DNA of 64,000 bases. It comes from Schistocerca nitens. Its lineage: Eukaryota; Arthropoda; Insecta; Orthoptera; Acrididae. The DNA is taken from positions 716,737,202 through 716,801,201 of the forward strand of contig NC_064617.1 of the NCBI RefSeq assembly GCF_023898315.1. The letters are read 5' to 3'. Within the stretch, counting starts at the first letter, position 1. Every line of letters begins with the position of its first letter. The notes below the pieces were generated by a model. It saw only the letters and a program-made list of their open reading frames with translations. It had not been told where the DNA came from and searched no databases. Shown here piece by piece: positions 33,441-43,233 of the stretch. The position numbers were made by a program, and so were the translations under genes.

Positions 33441-34159
33441 AAAAGGAAAAGAAAATATAATGGGATTAGTGACATCTGTCTTCGTAATAATAATATAATA
33501 TCATAATTCAGTACTGGTACCGATTACGTTTTTAACATAAGTGAATGACTTTCCAATGACTTTAAAAGACATTTTAAAAAACTTTGATTGCGTTACTGAT
33601 GCAACTACATTATTTGAGGAGATGCTTTAACTGACAAAGTCTCATTTTCTGTTAATTTTACGATGCTAAACCTACTTTGAATATACACAAAAATTAACTG
33701 TAGTTAATTATTAATGTATTTGTCATCAATTGCTTCTACTTTTCAATATTTAGCTGGACTCATTCCATTTTCTTGAAAGTTCTTCGTTAAACTCCTTCAT
33801 GCAGATGAATTCATTTCTGAATGTACTATACTGATGCTGATGACAGTGTAAAATAAATTATTGTAGGTAAATTTTGCTTTTGGAATATAAAAACAGTGTA
33901 GGAGAAAGAAAAGGGCACAGAAAAAGTAATCAAAAATAATCAGGTTGCAGCTGCAGTGATAAATCACTGTGAACTCCCATTCAAAGAAACAGAACATACC
34001 TATATCATTTATGAGTAGCTTGGTGAAGTGTCTCTGATCTTAAACCAAAATCTTGAAATTCATTATTTTGTACCCTTTTTCTGTTACCATTGACACCGTG
34101 TTATTTACTCCAGTTTCATTATGACATAAATGCATTATTGTTTTTTCTCTCAAATTCAG
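33441..34159. other. Intron sequence before exon 2
   Basis: AT-rich, no recognised repeat. It ends with the pyrimidine tract TTTTTTCTCTCAAATTCAG, the splice acceptor of the exon at 34160. Confidence 0.55.
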
Positions 34160-34329
34160 GAGCTTAGGGAAAAATTTATTTTTAAACTGGTGCCGATGTT
34201 GAATCCTGATGGAGTGATTGTTGGGAACAATAGGTGTTCACTTACTGGGCGTGACTTAAATCGTCAATACAGGACTGTGATTAGAGAAACATACCCACCA
34301 GTATGGCACACAAAATTAATGATAAGACG
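34160..34329 (+). CDS. AGBL2/3-like carboxypeptidase, exon with substrate-binding GRDLNR
   Basis: Second visible exon of the carboxypeptidase, 56 codons plus two bases. It reads [19 protein letters not shown] followed by [19 protein letters not shown] and ends near [10 protein letters not shown]. In M14 enzymes the Asn-Arg of the DLNR motif binds the substrate C-terminal carboxylate; here it is intact. The acceptor is TTCAG|GAG at 34159/34160 and the donor CG|GTGAGT after 34329. The exon enters in phase 0 and leaves after the second base of an Arg codon (CG + A of the next exon). The intron before it is 23.4 kb and filled with mobile elements; the one after is 4.3 kb. No stop or frameshift is present, so this is functional-looking coding sequence amid decayed repeats. 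Confidence 0.95.
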
Positions 34330-34835
34330 GTGAGTGCTTTGACACATATTTAAAGTACACTGGGATATTCTCTGAGGAAGTTACTTGATACTGTCTGCAC
34401 ACACTAATTTGACACTCAGTGAGGTGGCTGATGACAGCAACCATAAAGGCGCTTCCCATTTATGATCGCTCCCATCAACCATCATGCCAAGTTTCAATTT
34501 GGTTTGTGTGAACAGTATACAAAACTCTTTATTATAATATGTAATTATGTGTATCAAAATATTTTAAATGTACAGCCAGTGGCCTGCTTGTGGAAACTGC
34601 CAACAAGGCAACACTTAGTGATTTGTAGCTGTTGATCACTGTAAATTCTGCTGTGTTCCTTGCTTCTACTGCTTTGTTTACTGTTGTTGTTGGACTACGT
34701 AAATACAATTTAATATTTTTTATACTTTTCACTTGTCACTATTAAGTTATGTTTTGAATGGAATATCTCATCAGCAACAGAATATGCACATACAATGCTG
34801 AATCAATACATTGTGACTACATTCTTAAATAACAT
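34330..34835. other. Intron sequence after exon 2
   Basis: Donor GTGAGTG at 34330, then AT-rich sequence with no recognised feature. Confidence 0.5.
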
Positions 34836-35545
34836 GTTGGTCCACGTTTACAAAGCACCATAGCAGCAAATCTGCACAAGATAGTTTTGACAAGTCCTTG
34901 ATAGGTTTCTCAAGGTATGTGGCACCAGATGTCTATGCAGAGGTTGTACAATTCCCCTAAATTATAAAGCTGTGGTTTGTGGATGTAGAGCAGATGCTCA
35001 ATAGTATCCCAGATGTGTTCCATTTGGTTCATGTCAGGCAAATCTGGTGATTAATGCATCAACATGAGTTTACTTTCATGCTCCTCAGACCACTGAAATT
35101 TGATTCTGACCCTGTGACACAGGCAATTGTCCTGCTGGAAGATTGTATCCCCACTGAAGAGTACATCAAGCATTAAGGGATGCAGGTATTCAGCAGTAGG
35201 GCCTAATGCTTGTGTAGTCTGCAGTTGTCATGGTGCCTTTGATTATTACCACAGGTTCCATGGAAGCCCATGTGAATGTCTCTCATAGCATAACACTGCT
35301 CCACTCCAGGTTTGTGGCAGTGACACGGTGCATGTTTCAAGCAGCCATTCACTTGGCTGATGCTGATCTGCCCCAGGCTTGTGGCAGTGACATGGTGCAT
35401 GCTTCAAGCAGCCATTCACTTGGATGATGGTGTTTCCGAACACAACCATTGATGTGATCCATCTGAATGGGTGACACACTTCTGTTGATTCACAGTCTAA
35501 TCTTGATAATCCCGTGACCACCAAAATCATAAATGATGATGTTGT
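34836..35545. repeat. Unclassified interspersed repeat with a 67-base tandem duplication
   Basis: Begins near ATGTTGGTCCACGTTTAC. The sequence has the look of a decayed DNA-transposon segment read from the non-coding strand, but no transposase motif could be confirmed. Positions 35309-35375 and 35376-35424 are a tandem duplication with period 67 (both contain GTGGCAGTGACA, GGTGCATG and AGCAGCCATTCACTTGG), the second unit partial. Minus-strand frames over it (ACHCHKPG repeated) reflect the duplication, not a gene. Confidence 0.45.
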
Positions 35546-36960
35546 GGGTCAACAGGGGAACAGGTTGGACTTGTTTGCTTTGGAACTCATCATACAATGA
35601 AGTGCGCTGATGGTGTAGTTTCCAGGGCTCTTGAGTGTCCAGCCGGATGTGATCGTTGAAGTCCCACAATATTTCAGCCAATGACCTTTCCGCCATCATC
35701 AGGTGGTTCTGATGGAATGGTCTGTCTGCTCATTGTCAGATTTATTTATGTCCGTCAGTCAGGCTTCGATTCCCTGCACCGATGGTCTGATTGCGGCCGC
35801 CGAACTTCCAGTTGCGGCCGTCGACATTCCATTTGCGAGCACCGCTGCTTCAATTGCGGCCGCCAACAATCCATTTGCGGGCGTTGACCCAGGTCCGCAC
35901 CCACCCTGGCGTCGCGCTGGGTGGTGGAAGATGCAGAATCCCGTGGAGTGTCCTCTGTGGCAGTCATAGAAGGGCCTTGTGTCCGCTTGTGGCGTGACTC
36001 CTTGATGGAGTTAAGTAATGGTTGCCATGCCTTGCTTAGTTGAAAACCTGTGTCTTCGTTTATGAGACTATCCATTACGCGAATTTCAGTGGCCTCCTTG
36101 AAGATGCTGTGCTAGTAGAAACTGGTAGGTGCCAGAATCTTGGTCTCTTCATATTTCGCATTGTGTCCAGTTTCCAAGCAGTGTTCTGCCAGTGCCGATT
36201 TGGTGGGCTGGCCCAGGCGCGTGTGGCATTAGTGTTTTTTGCAGCGGTCTTCGACTCTTCGGATTGTTGACCAATGTAGTATTTGCTGCAACCATATGGA
36301 ATATTATATATACCCGCTTTCTTGTGGCCAAATCTGTCTTTCACTGTCCCCAATAGGGCCCGTATCTGGGATGGTGGTCGGAAGACCGTGTCAATTTTGT
36401 GTTGTTTTAGCAGTCTCCCAATTTTTGATGTCGCATTGTCTGCATACGGTTAAAAGGCAAGGCTTGTTTCCTCATCTTTAGACTGTTCTTCATCTGGGTT
36501 TCTGCAGTGTTTCCATCATCTGAGGGCTGTCTGAATCTGTCGTTTGCTGTATTTGTTCTTGTGAAACACATTTTCTAGGTGTTTGAGTTCTTTATGCAGA
36601 GTTTTGTCATGCAATATCGAGTATTCCCTATGAACCAGTGTGTTCAGCATCCCGTTGAGCGGTACACGCTATGACCCAGTGTGCCATTTGATCTCCGCTC
36701 TATGAGTACATCAAGAAAGGGTAATTTCCCTTCCTTCTCAATCTCCATGGTGAACCGTATGTTGTCGTGGACGGAATTTAGATGTTCTAAAACCATCTGC
36801 AAATGATCAGGTCTGTGGGACAAGATGACAAACGTGTTATTCACGTATCGGTAAAAACATACGGATTTCCGTTCGGCCACTTGAAGTGCCTCCTCTTCGA
36901 AACTCTCTATAAGTTGGCTACCGCTAGTGAGAGAGATGTGCTGATGGTCTTCCAAAATAT
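35546..36960 (-). mobile_element. Penelope-like element, GIY-YIG family
   Basis: Minus-strand element, incomplete. 36955-36644: end of the RT palm, FYRYVNNTFVILSHRPDHL then LEHLNSVHDNIRFTMEIEK and LPFLDVLIERRSNGTLGHSV. The catalytic pair that should read YVDDTFV is YVNNTFV. 36640-36360 decayed linker. 36353-36075: GIYNIPYGCSKYYIGQQ (GIY-YIG nuclease core) and ESKTAAKNTNATRAWA. 36075-35755: a tail with a periodic segment, then 35700-35560 with EILWDFNDHIRLDTQEPWKL. The 5' part is absent. Distinct from the family at 40 and 59 kb. Confidence 0.82.
35770..35930. repeat. GC-rich imperfect tandem repeat within the Penelope-like element
   Basis: About five imperfect units of roughly 21-30 bases with a TTGCGGCCGCC / CCATTTGCG theme, markedly GC- and CpG-rich compared with its AT-rich surroundings. 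On the minus strand it reads as units of the RRPQLEx / CRRPQ type. Confidence 0.65.
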
Positions 36961-37048
36961 TTGTACCTGCATTAGAATTGTATTATGTCATGAGATCTGT
37001 CACAGAATGCCACCTATCTTGCTTTACAGAATGGGTAAGTCTCTGAAG

Positions 37049-37169
37049 TATAGACACAAACATGGCAGAGCGTAAACTTGAGACAATTGATGCTGGCATT
37101 TAAATGGCAGAAATGTATAGTTGCTAGTATCAGTTGTCTCAAGTTTATGCTACGATTTATTTGTGCCTA
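37049..37169. repeat. Inverted repeat, arms of about 49 bases
   Basis: Positions 37049-37097 and 37121-37169 are imperfect inverted copies (core TAAACTTGAGACAA in both) with a 23-base loop; the whole could fold into a long hairpin. It lies just beyond the Penelope-like element at 36960. A MITE remnant or part of a Penelope terminal structure are both possible. Confidence 0.6.
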
Positions 37170-38634
37170 TATAACTCTCCTGGTAATGCACCAATAATGA
37201 CTATGTTGTAGTTTAAATATAGATCTGCAATAAATTATGGATTTCTGCAAGTGACTGCAGTCCTCCTTTACATTTGAATATTCAATGGTCGATGTGCACC
37301 ACTGGTATCGAGTGGATTCCAATTTATTTATCACCAGAATAGATCAACAGCAAGCGAGGACACTTGCTCGTCTCGCAACCTCTATCCCCTATCCCCACTG
37401 CCCTCCTCAGGAATCTGGAGTATAGAGTTTTTATTCTTTACACAATTCTCATACACTTCTGGATGTGATTTCTCATGAGTCTGGTGTATCTCTCATTTAG
37501 CCAGTTTTAGTATTACTATGGCTCAGGCAATTGCTGTATAACTTATGTTTGTTTGGTTGGTGCAATATTATGGAAAATTATGTTATTTCTTTGGGCACTG
37601 CTGCATTTTTGTGTTGACCTAAACTCAGAGCAGATGCAGACTGTTGCAGGATAGTGTTTTTTTCCTGTTGATTCCTCATATCTGCGTTTATGTGGGTACA
37701 GAGGAGAACGAGTCCAATGCATCAACAAGCTGCCACAGATCCCCAGAAGAACCTCCATCCCCTTTCCACTGCCACATAATTTAACCATGGTAGTAGCCTG
37801 TTGTCCATCATCAGTTCTCAGGTCACCTCAGTCCCATCCCTTCTGCCATAACTAACATTATTGGTATATGAATAAAAATATTGTTTCTAAATATTTTACT
37901 GCTTTTTTTCCTCACTGATTGATCATTTTGTTGAATATATGTTTAACTTAAATCATAAACTTCAAAAATTGTCATATCCATAATCATATTAAAAGTTAGT
38001 TCTTGTGGTGTGACACAATTCTTTTGTGTAAAAAATAGCAATTAGAGTCTTGTTTTCAAGAGATTTTTTTGTGCACAGTGTAGGTCACATAAAAAATTAT
38101 CAAACAGTGTATGGTTTTCATTTAATAAATATCTAAGATTTTCATTTTAATCCCTCCAACTGACCAGAATGAAATGCATAAACTTGTAGAATCAAGGATG
38201 ATAAATAGAGAACTCCCACTGATATCTAGATACTGTTTTTAAAATATTTGCAAGCATAGAAAATAAGAAAATGTTTCCTTTGGATCTAATGCTGTCGCAG
38301 TTGTTTTCACCTTCATTTATTACACATTTATTTAATTAATGACAAGCCACTTCAGTTGCTGATATATTCTTGATGTTGCTTCACCACAACACAATATCTA
38401 CTTGAAAATGACCTGGATGTGAAGCCCAAAAACTGAATGTTGATTTAAAAAAAAGACTATATCAGCAACTGCAGCAGTCTTTCTATAACAGAGTATAAAG
38501 TTGTGGAACAATGACACTATCTAGACACGGCATAACTAGTAACATATTTATTTGTCATTAGGAAACATGAGCTTTCTGCTTACATAGTATTACTCTGAAT
38601 TACAAAATTTGCAATTACCTTTCTTCATTACTAG
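37170..38634. other. Intron sequence before exon 3
   Basis: About 1.45 kb of mostly AT-rich sequence without recognised repeats or coding. It ends at the acceptor TTACTAG before 38635. Confidence 0.5.
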
Positions 38635-38794
38635 ACTGATTGAGGAATGTGGAATTGAAATGTACTGTGATCTTCATGCACACTCACGAAAGCACAATGT
38701 ATTTATGTATGGATGTGAAAGCAGACGCATTGGGGACAGAAGGCTGCAAGAACAAGTGTTCCCTCTGATGTTGCATAAGAATGCTGCTGATAAG
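38635..38794 (+). CDS. AGBL2/3-like carboxypeptidase, exon with third zinc ligand
   Basis: Third visible exon. Its first base completes the split Arg codon, followed by 53 codons beginning [20 protein letters not shown] and ending HKNAADK. The His at 38675-38677 in DLHAHS is the expected third zinc ligand of M14 carboxypeptidases. Most family members read HGHS here, so Ala replaces the usual Gly. NVFMYGCES and [13 protein letters not shown] are also family hallmarks. The acceptor is CTAG at 38633-38634 and the donor AAG|GTAATA after 38794. The following intron is only 77 bases, in sharp contrast with the others. Phase on exit is 0. Confidence 0.95.
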
Positions 38795-38871
38795 GTAATA
38801 TTTTAGAAATCTTTCCATAGCACACTATTACTTGCAGTACATTCATATCTTCACAAAACTATTTTTAACAG

Positions 38872-39099
38872 TTCTCATTTGAGAACTGTAAGTTTCGTAT
38901 TCAAAGGTCAAAGGAAGGAACAGGTCGTGTAGTTGTGTGGATGATGGGAGTTACTAATAGCTATACAATGGAGGCATCATTTGGTGGTTCAACTCTTGGA
39001 AGCCGTACTGATACTCACTTCCACAGTCAAGATTATGAACAGATGGGTCGTTACTTTTGTGAGACATTGTTGGATTTTTGTGACCAGGAACCAAGCAAG
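38872..39099 (+). CDS. AGBL2/3-like carboxypeptidase, exon with catalytic glutamate
   Basis: Fourth visible exon, 76 codons, phase 0 at both ends. It reads [19 protein letters not shown], then [18 protein letters not shown], and ends [15 protein letters not shown]. The Glu in [10 protein letters not shown] (codon at 38971-38973) is the general base/acid of M14 peptidases. The acceptor is TTTTTAACAG at 38862-38871 and the donor AAG|GTGAGT after 39099. The order HxxE, DLNR, LHAHS, YTMEA across the four exons completes the catalytic core (223 residues in total). The next exon, expected to encode the short tail after DYCD.., was not recognised in 39100-64000, so that intron is at least 24.9 kb or the gene ends in unrecognised sequence. 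Confidence 0.95.
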
Positions 39100-39639
39100 G
39101 TGAGTTATCTAGTTTGCATGTGGTATATCAAGTAAAATTGTGAAAAACTGGGTAATGTAAAAAAGAAAGCAGTGCATGAAATCAGTTTTACTTTCAGATT
39201 ATGTTTTACTTTGTTGTGTAATTTCACAATGACATAGAAAACATACTAATTTCAATCAGTTTTATAATTTTGTTTCACCTCACTTTGCTGTAAAGTGTCT
39301 TCCACTGACATACATTTCTCTTTATTCATGCTAAAATTTCATATCTGAATTTCTTTGACAAGACAGTTGTATCAGATTCTATGTTCACGTTACATACATG
39401 CTGAAGTTGAACAATTTCTTAGTCAGTTTTTCTTTTTTTCTTCCTCTTCCGCTTCCAAATTATTTTACTTAATGTAACTAATACAAGAATACAGCAAAGA
39501 TTTTTAACTGTGGAAAGTGACAATTCTATTGGTAAAGCAAGCTAAAGCAAACAGAGGAAACTATTCATTGAACTATATGATGTCAGAAGAAATGCTATAA
39601 AGAGATTTTATTGCCATCATTTTCTCAGTCATAGTTTAC
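39100..39639. other. Intron sequence after exon 4
   Basis: Donor GTGAGT at 39100, then AT-rich sequence; no next exon recognised. Confidence 0.5.
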
Positions 39640-40220
39640 TCTCTACATCTACATCTACATCTATATGACTGCTCTGCAATACAGACTTAAGTGCCTGGCA
39701 AAGGGTTCATTGAACAACTTTCATTGTGTTTCTATACCATTTCACTTTGAGCAGCAAATGGGAAAAACGAACCCTTAAATCTTTCCATATGAGCTCTGAT
39801 ATTGCTTATTTATGAGATTCTCTGCCTATGTAGATGCATATCAACAAAATATTGTTGCATTCAGAGGAGAAGTTTGGAGATTGAAATTTTGTGAAAAGAT
39901 GTTGCCGCAGGGAAAAAGGCATTTGTTTCAATGGTTGCCACCCAAAATCACATATTGTATCTGTGACACTCTCTCCCTTATTTTGCAATAATATAAAACT
40001 AGCTGCCCTTCTTTGAACTTTTTTGTTATTCTCTGTCATTTCTGTCTGCTAAGGGTCCCTTACCAGAGTCTGTTTAGTGCATTTGTTGCATCTTCTAAGT
40101 GTTCTACAAATAAAATGCAGTATTTGGTTGGACTTGCCCACCACTTTAGCTATGTGGTTGTTCCCATTTAAGTTGTTCATAATTGTTATTCATGTGTATT
40201 TATTTGCATTGAGAGCCTTA
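39640..40220 (-). mobile_element. LINE-J copy, 3' part (split by Penelope-like element)
   Basis: Minus strand: NKYT*ITIMNNLNGNNHIAKV (about 40190-40130), VGKSNQILHFICRTLRR, then 40039-39806 NKKVQRRAASFILLQNKGES, DFGWQPLKQM (the C-terminal region of Jockey/CR1-type LINEs). The 3' end is at 39640-39665 with three TACATC units (a GATGTA tail on the minus strand). The RT part continues at 42405 beyond the Penelope-like insertion. Confidence 0.8.
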
Positions 40221-40228
40221 GATTTGAC

Positions 40229-42396
40229 AGTATTATGAAAAGGATAGATTGCTAATCACCATGTAGAGATCCGCCCCCGGTAGCTGAGTGGTCAGCGCAA
40301 CAGACTGTCAATCCTAAGGGCCCGGGTTCGATTTCCGGCTGGGTCTGAGATTTTCTCTGCCCAGGGACTGGGTGTTGTGTTGTCCTAATCATCATCATTT
40401 CGTCCCTATCAACGCGCAAGTGGCCGAAGTGGCGTCAAATCGAAAGACTTGCACCAGGTGAGCGGTCTACCTGACTGGAGGCCCTCGTCACACGACATTA
40501 AAAAACCATGTAGGGGAGACATTGAGTTGCAGACAGGCCCACCAAAAAGACTGCTACACATGTGAGCTTTAAGCCAATAGACAACATGCATACATTCACA
40601 AAAGCACAACTCACACAAACAAGACCACTGTCTCTGGGGACTGAGACCAGACTGCAAGCAACTGCGCATCATGAGAGAAACCTTCTGGGTTGAGGGGGTA
40701 AGGAGGAGGCTGAGGTGTGAGGGACAGGTATAGCAGGGTAGGGGTGAGGGTGGTTAAGTGTTGCTTGTGGGAGCATGCAGGAACATGGTGGGGACAGGGT
40801 AGGGCAGCTAGGTGCAGTAGGGAGTTTGGGAGGAGGGGGGCAGTGGGAAAGGAGAGAAAGAGGCCAGGGAAAAAATACAGAAGTAGAGGAGGAGAAACGG
40901 GGAAAGAGAGACTGGTGTGTATGTTTGTAGAATAGAAGGCTGTGTAGTGCTGGAGTGGGAGCTGGGAAGAGGATAGATAGTTGTAGACCAGGGACTAGTG
41001 ATGGTTGAGGTCATGGGAATGCTGAATATCCCATAGAGAGATTTCCCAGCAGTGCAATTAAGAAAAGCTGCTGTTGGTAGTAAGGATCCAGTTGGTGCAG
41101 GCTATGAAGCAGTCAATGAACTGAAGCACATCATATTGGGCAGAATGTTCAGTAACAGGTTGCCCACCTGTCTCTTGGCCACAATTTGTCAGTGGCTATT
41201 CATGCAGACAGATAGCTTGTTGACTGTGACGACCATGTAGAAAGCAGCATAGAGGCTGCAGTTTAGTTTATAGATTGCATGGCTGCTTTCACAGGTAACT
41301 CTGCCTTTGATGAGTAAGTGATGTTTGTGAGTGGATTGGAGTAGGTATTGATGGGTGGACATGTGGGACAGGTCTTGCATCTAGGTCTGTTGCAGGGTTA
41401 TAAGCCGTGAGGGAAGAGGTTGGAGGCAGGGGTGGAATAGGGCAGACAAAGATATTGTGTAGGTTTGGTGGGTGAAGGAATACTGCTGGGGGAAGGATGC
41501 AAAGGATAGTGGGTGGGATATTTCTCATTTCAGGGCATGACTGAGACAGTCAAAACCCTGGCAGAAAATGTGATTCAGTTGCTACAGTCCTGGGTGGTAC
41601 TGAGTCACAAGGAAATTCTCCTTTATATCTGGATGGTGGGAATGTGGGAGGTGGTAGGTGACTGGAGAGACAAGGCGTGGGAGATCTGTTTCTATACAAG
41701 ATAAGGAGGGTAATTTTGGTCCATGACAGCCTCTGTGAGACACTTGGTACATTTGGAGAAGCACTGCTCGTCACTACAGCTGCAATGGCCATGGGTGTCT
41801 AGGCTGTATGGAAGGAACTTCTTGTTATGGAAGGGGTGTCAGTTTTCTAAGTGTAGGTATTGTTGGGGGTTGGTAGGTTTGATATGGATGGAAGTACTGA
41901 TGTAGCCATCTTTGGGGTGGAGATCAACATTAGGGAAGGTAGCTTGTTGGTTTGAGGGGGAGTGGTGAAGCATTGTTGAGGTATTGGAGGAATGTGCATA
42001 GAGAAAAATTTCTTGAAAAAATGTCACCTAACTGTCTTTCTGTTACCAACATGTCTCTGCATGCTCCCACAAGCAGCACTTAACTGATCTCCAGCCCAAC
42101 CCTGCTACCCCTCCCCCTTTCCACCCCAGCCTCCTCATTACCTCCACCAGCCAGACTGCTTCTCATTTCATATGCAGTTGTTTGCAGACTGGCTTCACTG
42201 GCCAGAGACAGTAGTCACCTGTGTGGGAGTTGTGCTTGTGTGAATTTGTATGTGTTGTCTACTTTTGTCTTTTGGCCTAAATCTCACATGTTGAGCAGTC
42301 TCTGTTGTGTGAACTTAACATCCCCTCTATATGGCAGTTAGCAATCTATCCTTCTCTTAATATTGTCATTATTCCATCCTGGAGTTTTCATTGTTT
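40229..42396 (-). mobile_element. Penelope-like element with inverted terminal modules
   Basis: Flanked by an 8-base duplication GATTTGAC (40221-40228 and 42397-42404) that restores the interrupted LINE-J frame. Left (40229-40800) and right (about 42042-42396) parts are inverted copies (AAGGATAGATTGCTAA versus TTAGCAATCTATCCTT; CACTGTCTCTGG versus CCAGAGACAGTAG). Between them the minus strand carries relics of a Penelope RT (FPNVDLHPKDGYIST, IHIKPTNPQQYLHLEN near 42020-41840) and of the C-terminal region (GRVTCESSHAIYKLNCS, TVNKLSVCMNSH near 41330-41190). Inactive. A tRNA-type SINE inserted into its left arm. Confidence 0.82.
40271..40505 (+). repeat. tRNA-derived SINE, plus strand, second family
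   Basis: Starts CCGCCCCCGGTAGCTGAGTG (A box TAGCTGAGTGGT at 40281-40292), with B box GGTTCGATTTCC at 40325-40336, then a body (CTGGGTGTTGTGTTGTCC, GAAGTGGCGTCAAATCG) ending CACACGACATTAAAAAA at about 40505. Flanking ACCATGTAG at 40258-40266 and 40505-40513 is a target duplication of at least nine bases. It sits inside the left arm of the Penelope-like element and is therefore younger than it. Confidence 0.9.
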
Positions 42397-42404
42397 GATT
42401 TGAC

Positions 42405-42835
42405 TTTTAGATTTGTGTGATTTATCATGTAACCAAAATTTAATGGATTCCTTTTAGGACTCAAATAGATGTCCTCACACTTTTTATTATTTAGGGTGAA
42501 TTGCCACTTGTTGTTGGACCATAGTGATATCTTGTATAAATCATTCTAGAATTGCTTTTGATATTCTGATGACTTAACTAGATGATAAATGACAGGATCA
42601 TGTGCAAACAATCTAAGAAGGCTGCTCAGATTCTGCCCTAAGTCATTTATATGGATTAGAAACAGCAGAAGGCCTTTAACCCTTTCTTAGGGAATACCGG
42701 ATATCAGTACTGTTTTACTTGATGACTGTCTGTCAGTAACTACAAATTGTGACCTTTCTGACAGGAAATCATGAATCCAGTCGCACAAATGAGGTGATAC
42801 TCCATAGCCACGCAATTTTGTTAGAAACATGCAAC
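42405..42835 (-). mobile_element. LINE-J copy, RT part
   Basis: Minus strand from 42835: LTKLRGYGVSPHLCDWIHDF then LSERSQFVVTDRQSSSKTV, ISGIP and RV.GLLLFLIHINDLGQN (motif B), LLRLFAHDPVIYHLV (motif C, AHD for ADD), later PLNFGYMINHTN. It continues after the Penelope-like insertion at 40220. The upstream half is replaced at about 42835 by the unclassified repeat. Matches the 11.5-kb copy. Confidence 0.8.
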
Positions 42836-43233
42836 ATTTCCAGTATCGTCTCATGATCAGATTAAATTTTACTGTGTATCTAACAGTTGTGTTAATGTCA
42901 AACGCAACTAAAATATATCGCCCGACTCTGTGAGAATACAGAATGACAAACCCTAATTGACTATGTACTGTTGGAAATAATGCTCTGTTACAATAGGTAG
43001 CAGTTCACAGTGATTCAGAGCACTATTTTGGTACTGAACTACTTGCCATTACTGCATCCTTACAGGCCAGCTGCACTTCATCCACCTGACAAACTTACAT
43101 GACCTTCCCTCTGTTGTTGTTGTTGTGGTCTTCAGTCCTGAGACTGGTTTGATGCAGCTCTCCATGCTACTCTATCCTGTGCAAGCTTCTTCATCTCCCA
43201 GTACCTACTGCAACCTACATCCTTCTGAATCTG

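Noticed and set aside
35203-35530. Secreted Cys/His-rich peptide frames (CHCHKPG repeated)
   Set aside because: Overlapping frames on both strands caused by a 67-base tandem duplication in non-coding repeat sequence.
35640-35715. Possible hammerhead ribozyme at the Penelope end (CTGATGA and GAAA on the minus strand)
   Set aside because: Both core strings are present, but the sequence between them cannot form a convincing stem II, so a hammerhead is not supported by eye.
40271-40345. tRNA gene
   Set aside because: A and B boxes are present, but the body, A-rich tail and flanking duplication show a SINE. The same applies to 17304-17360 and 19047-19105.
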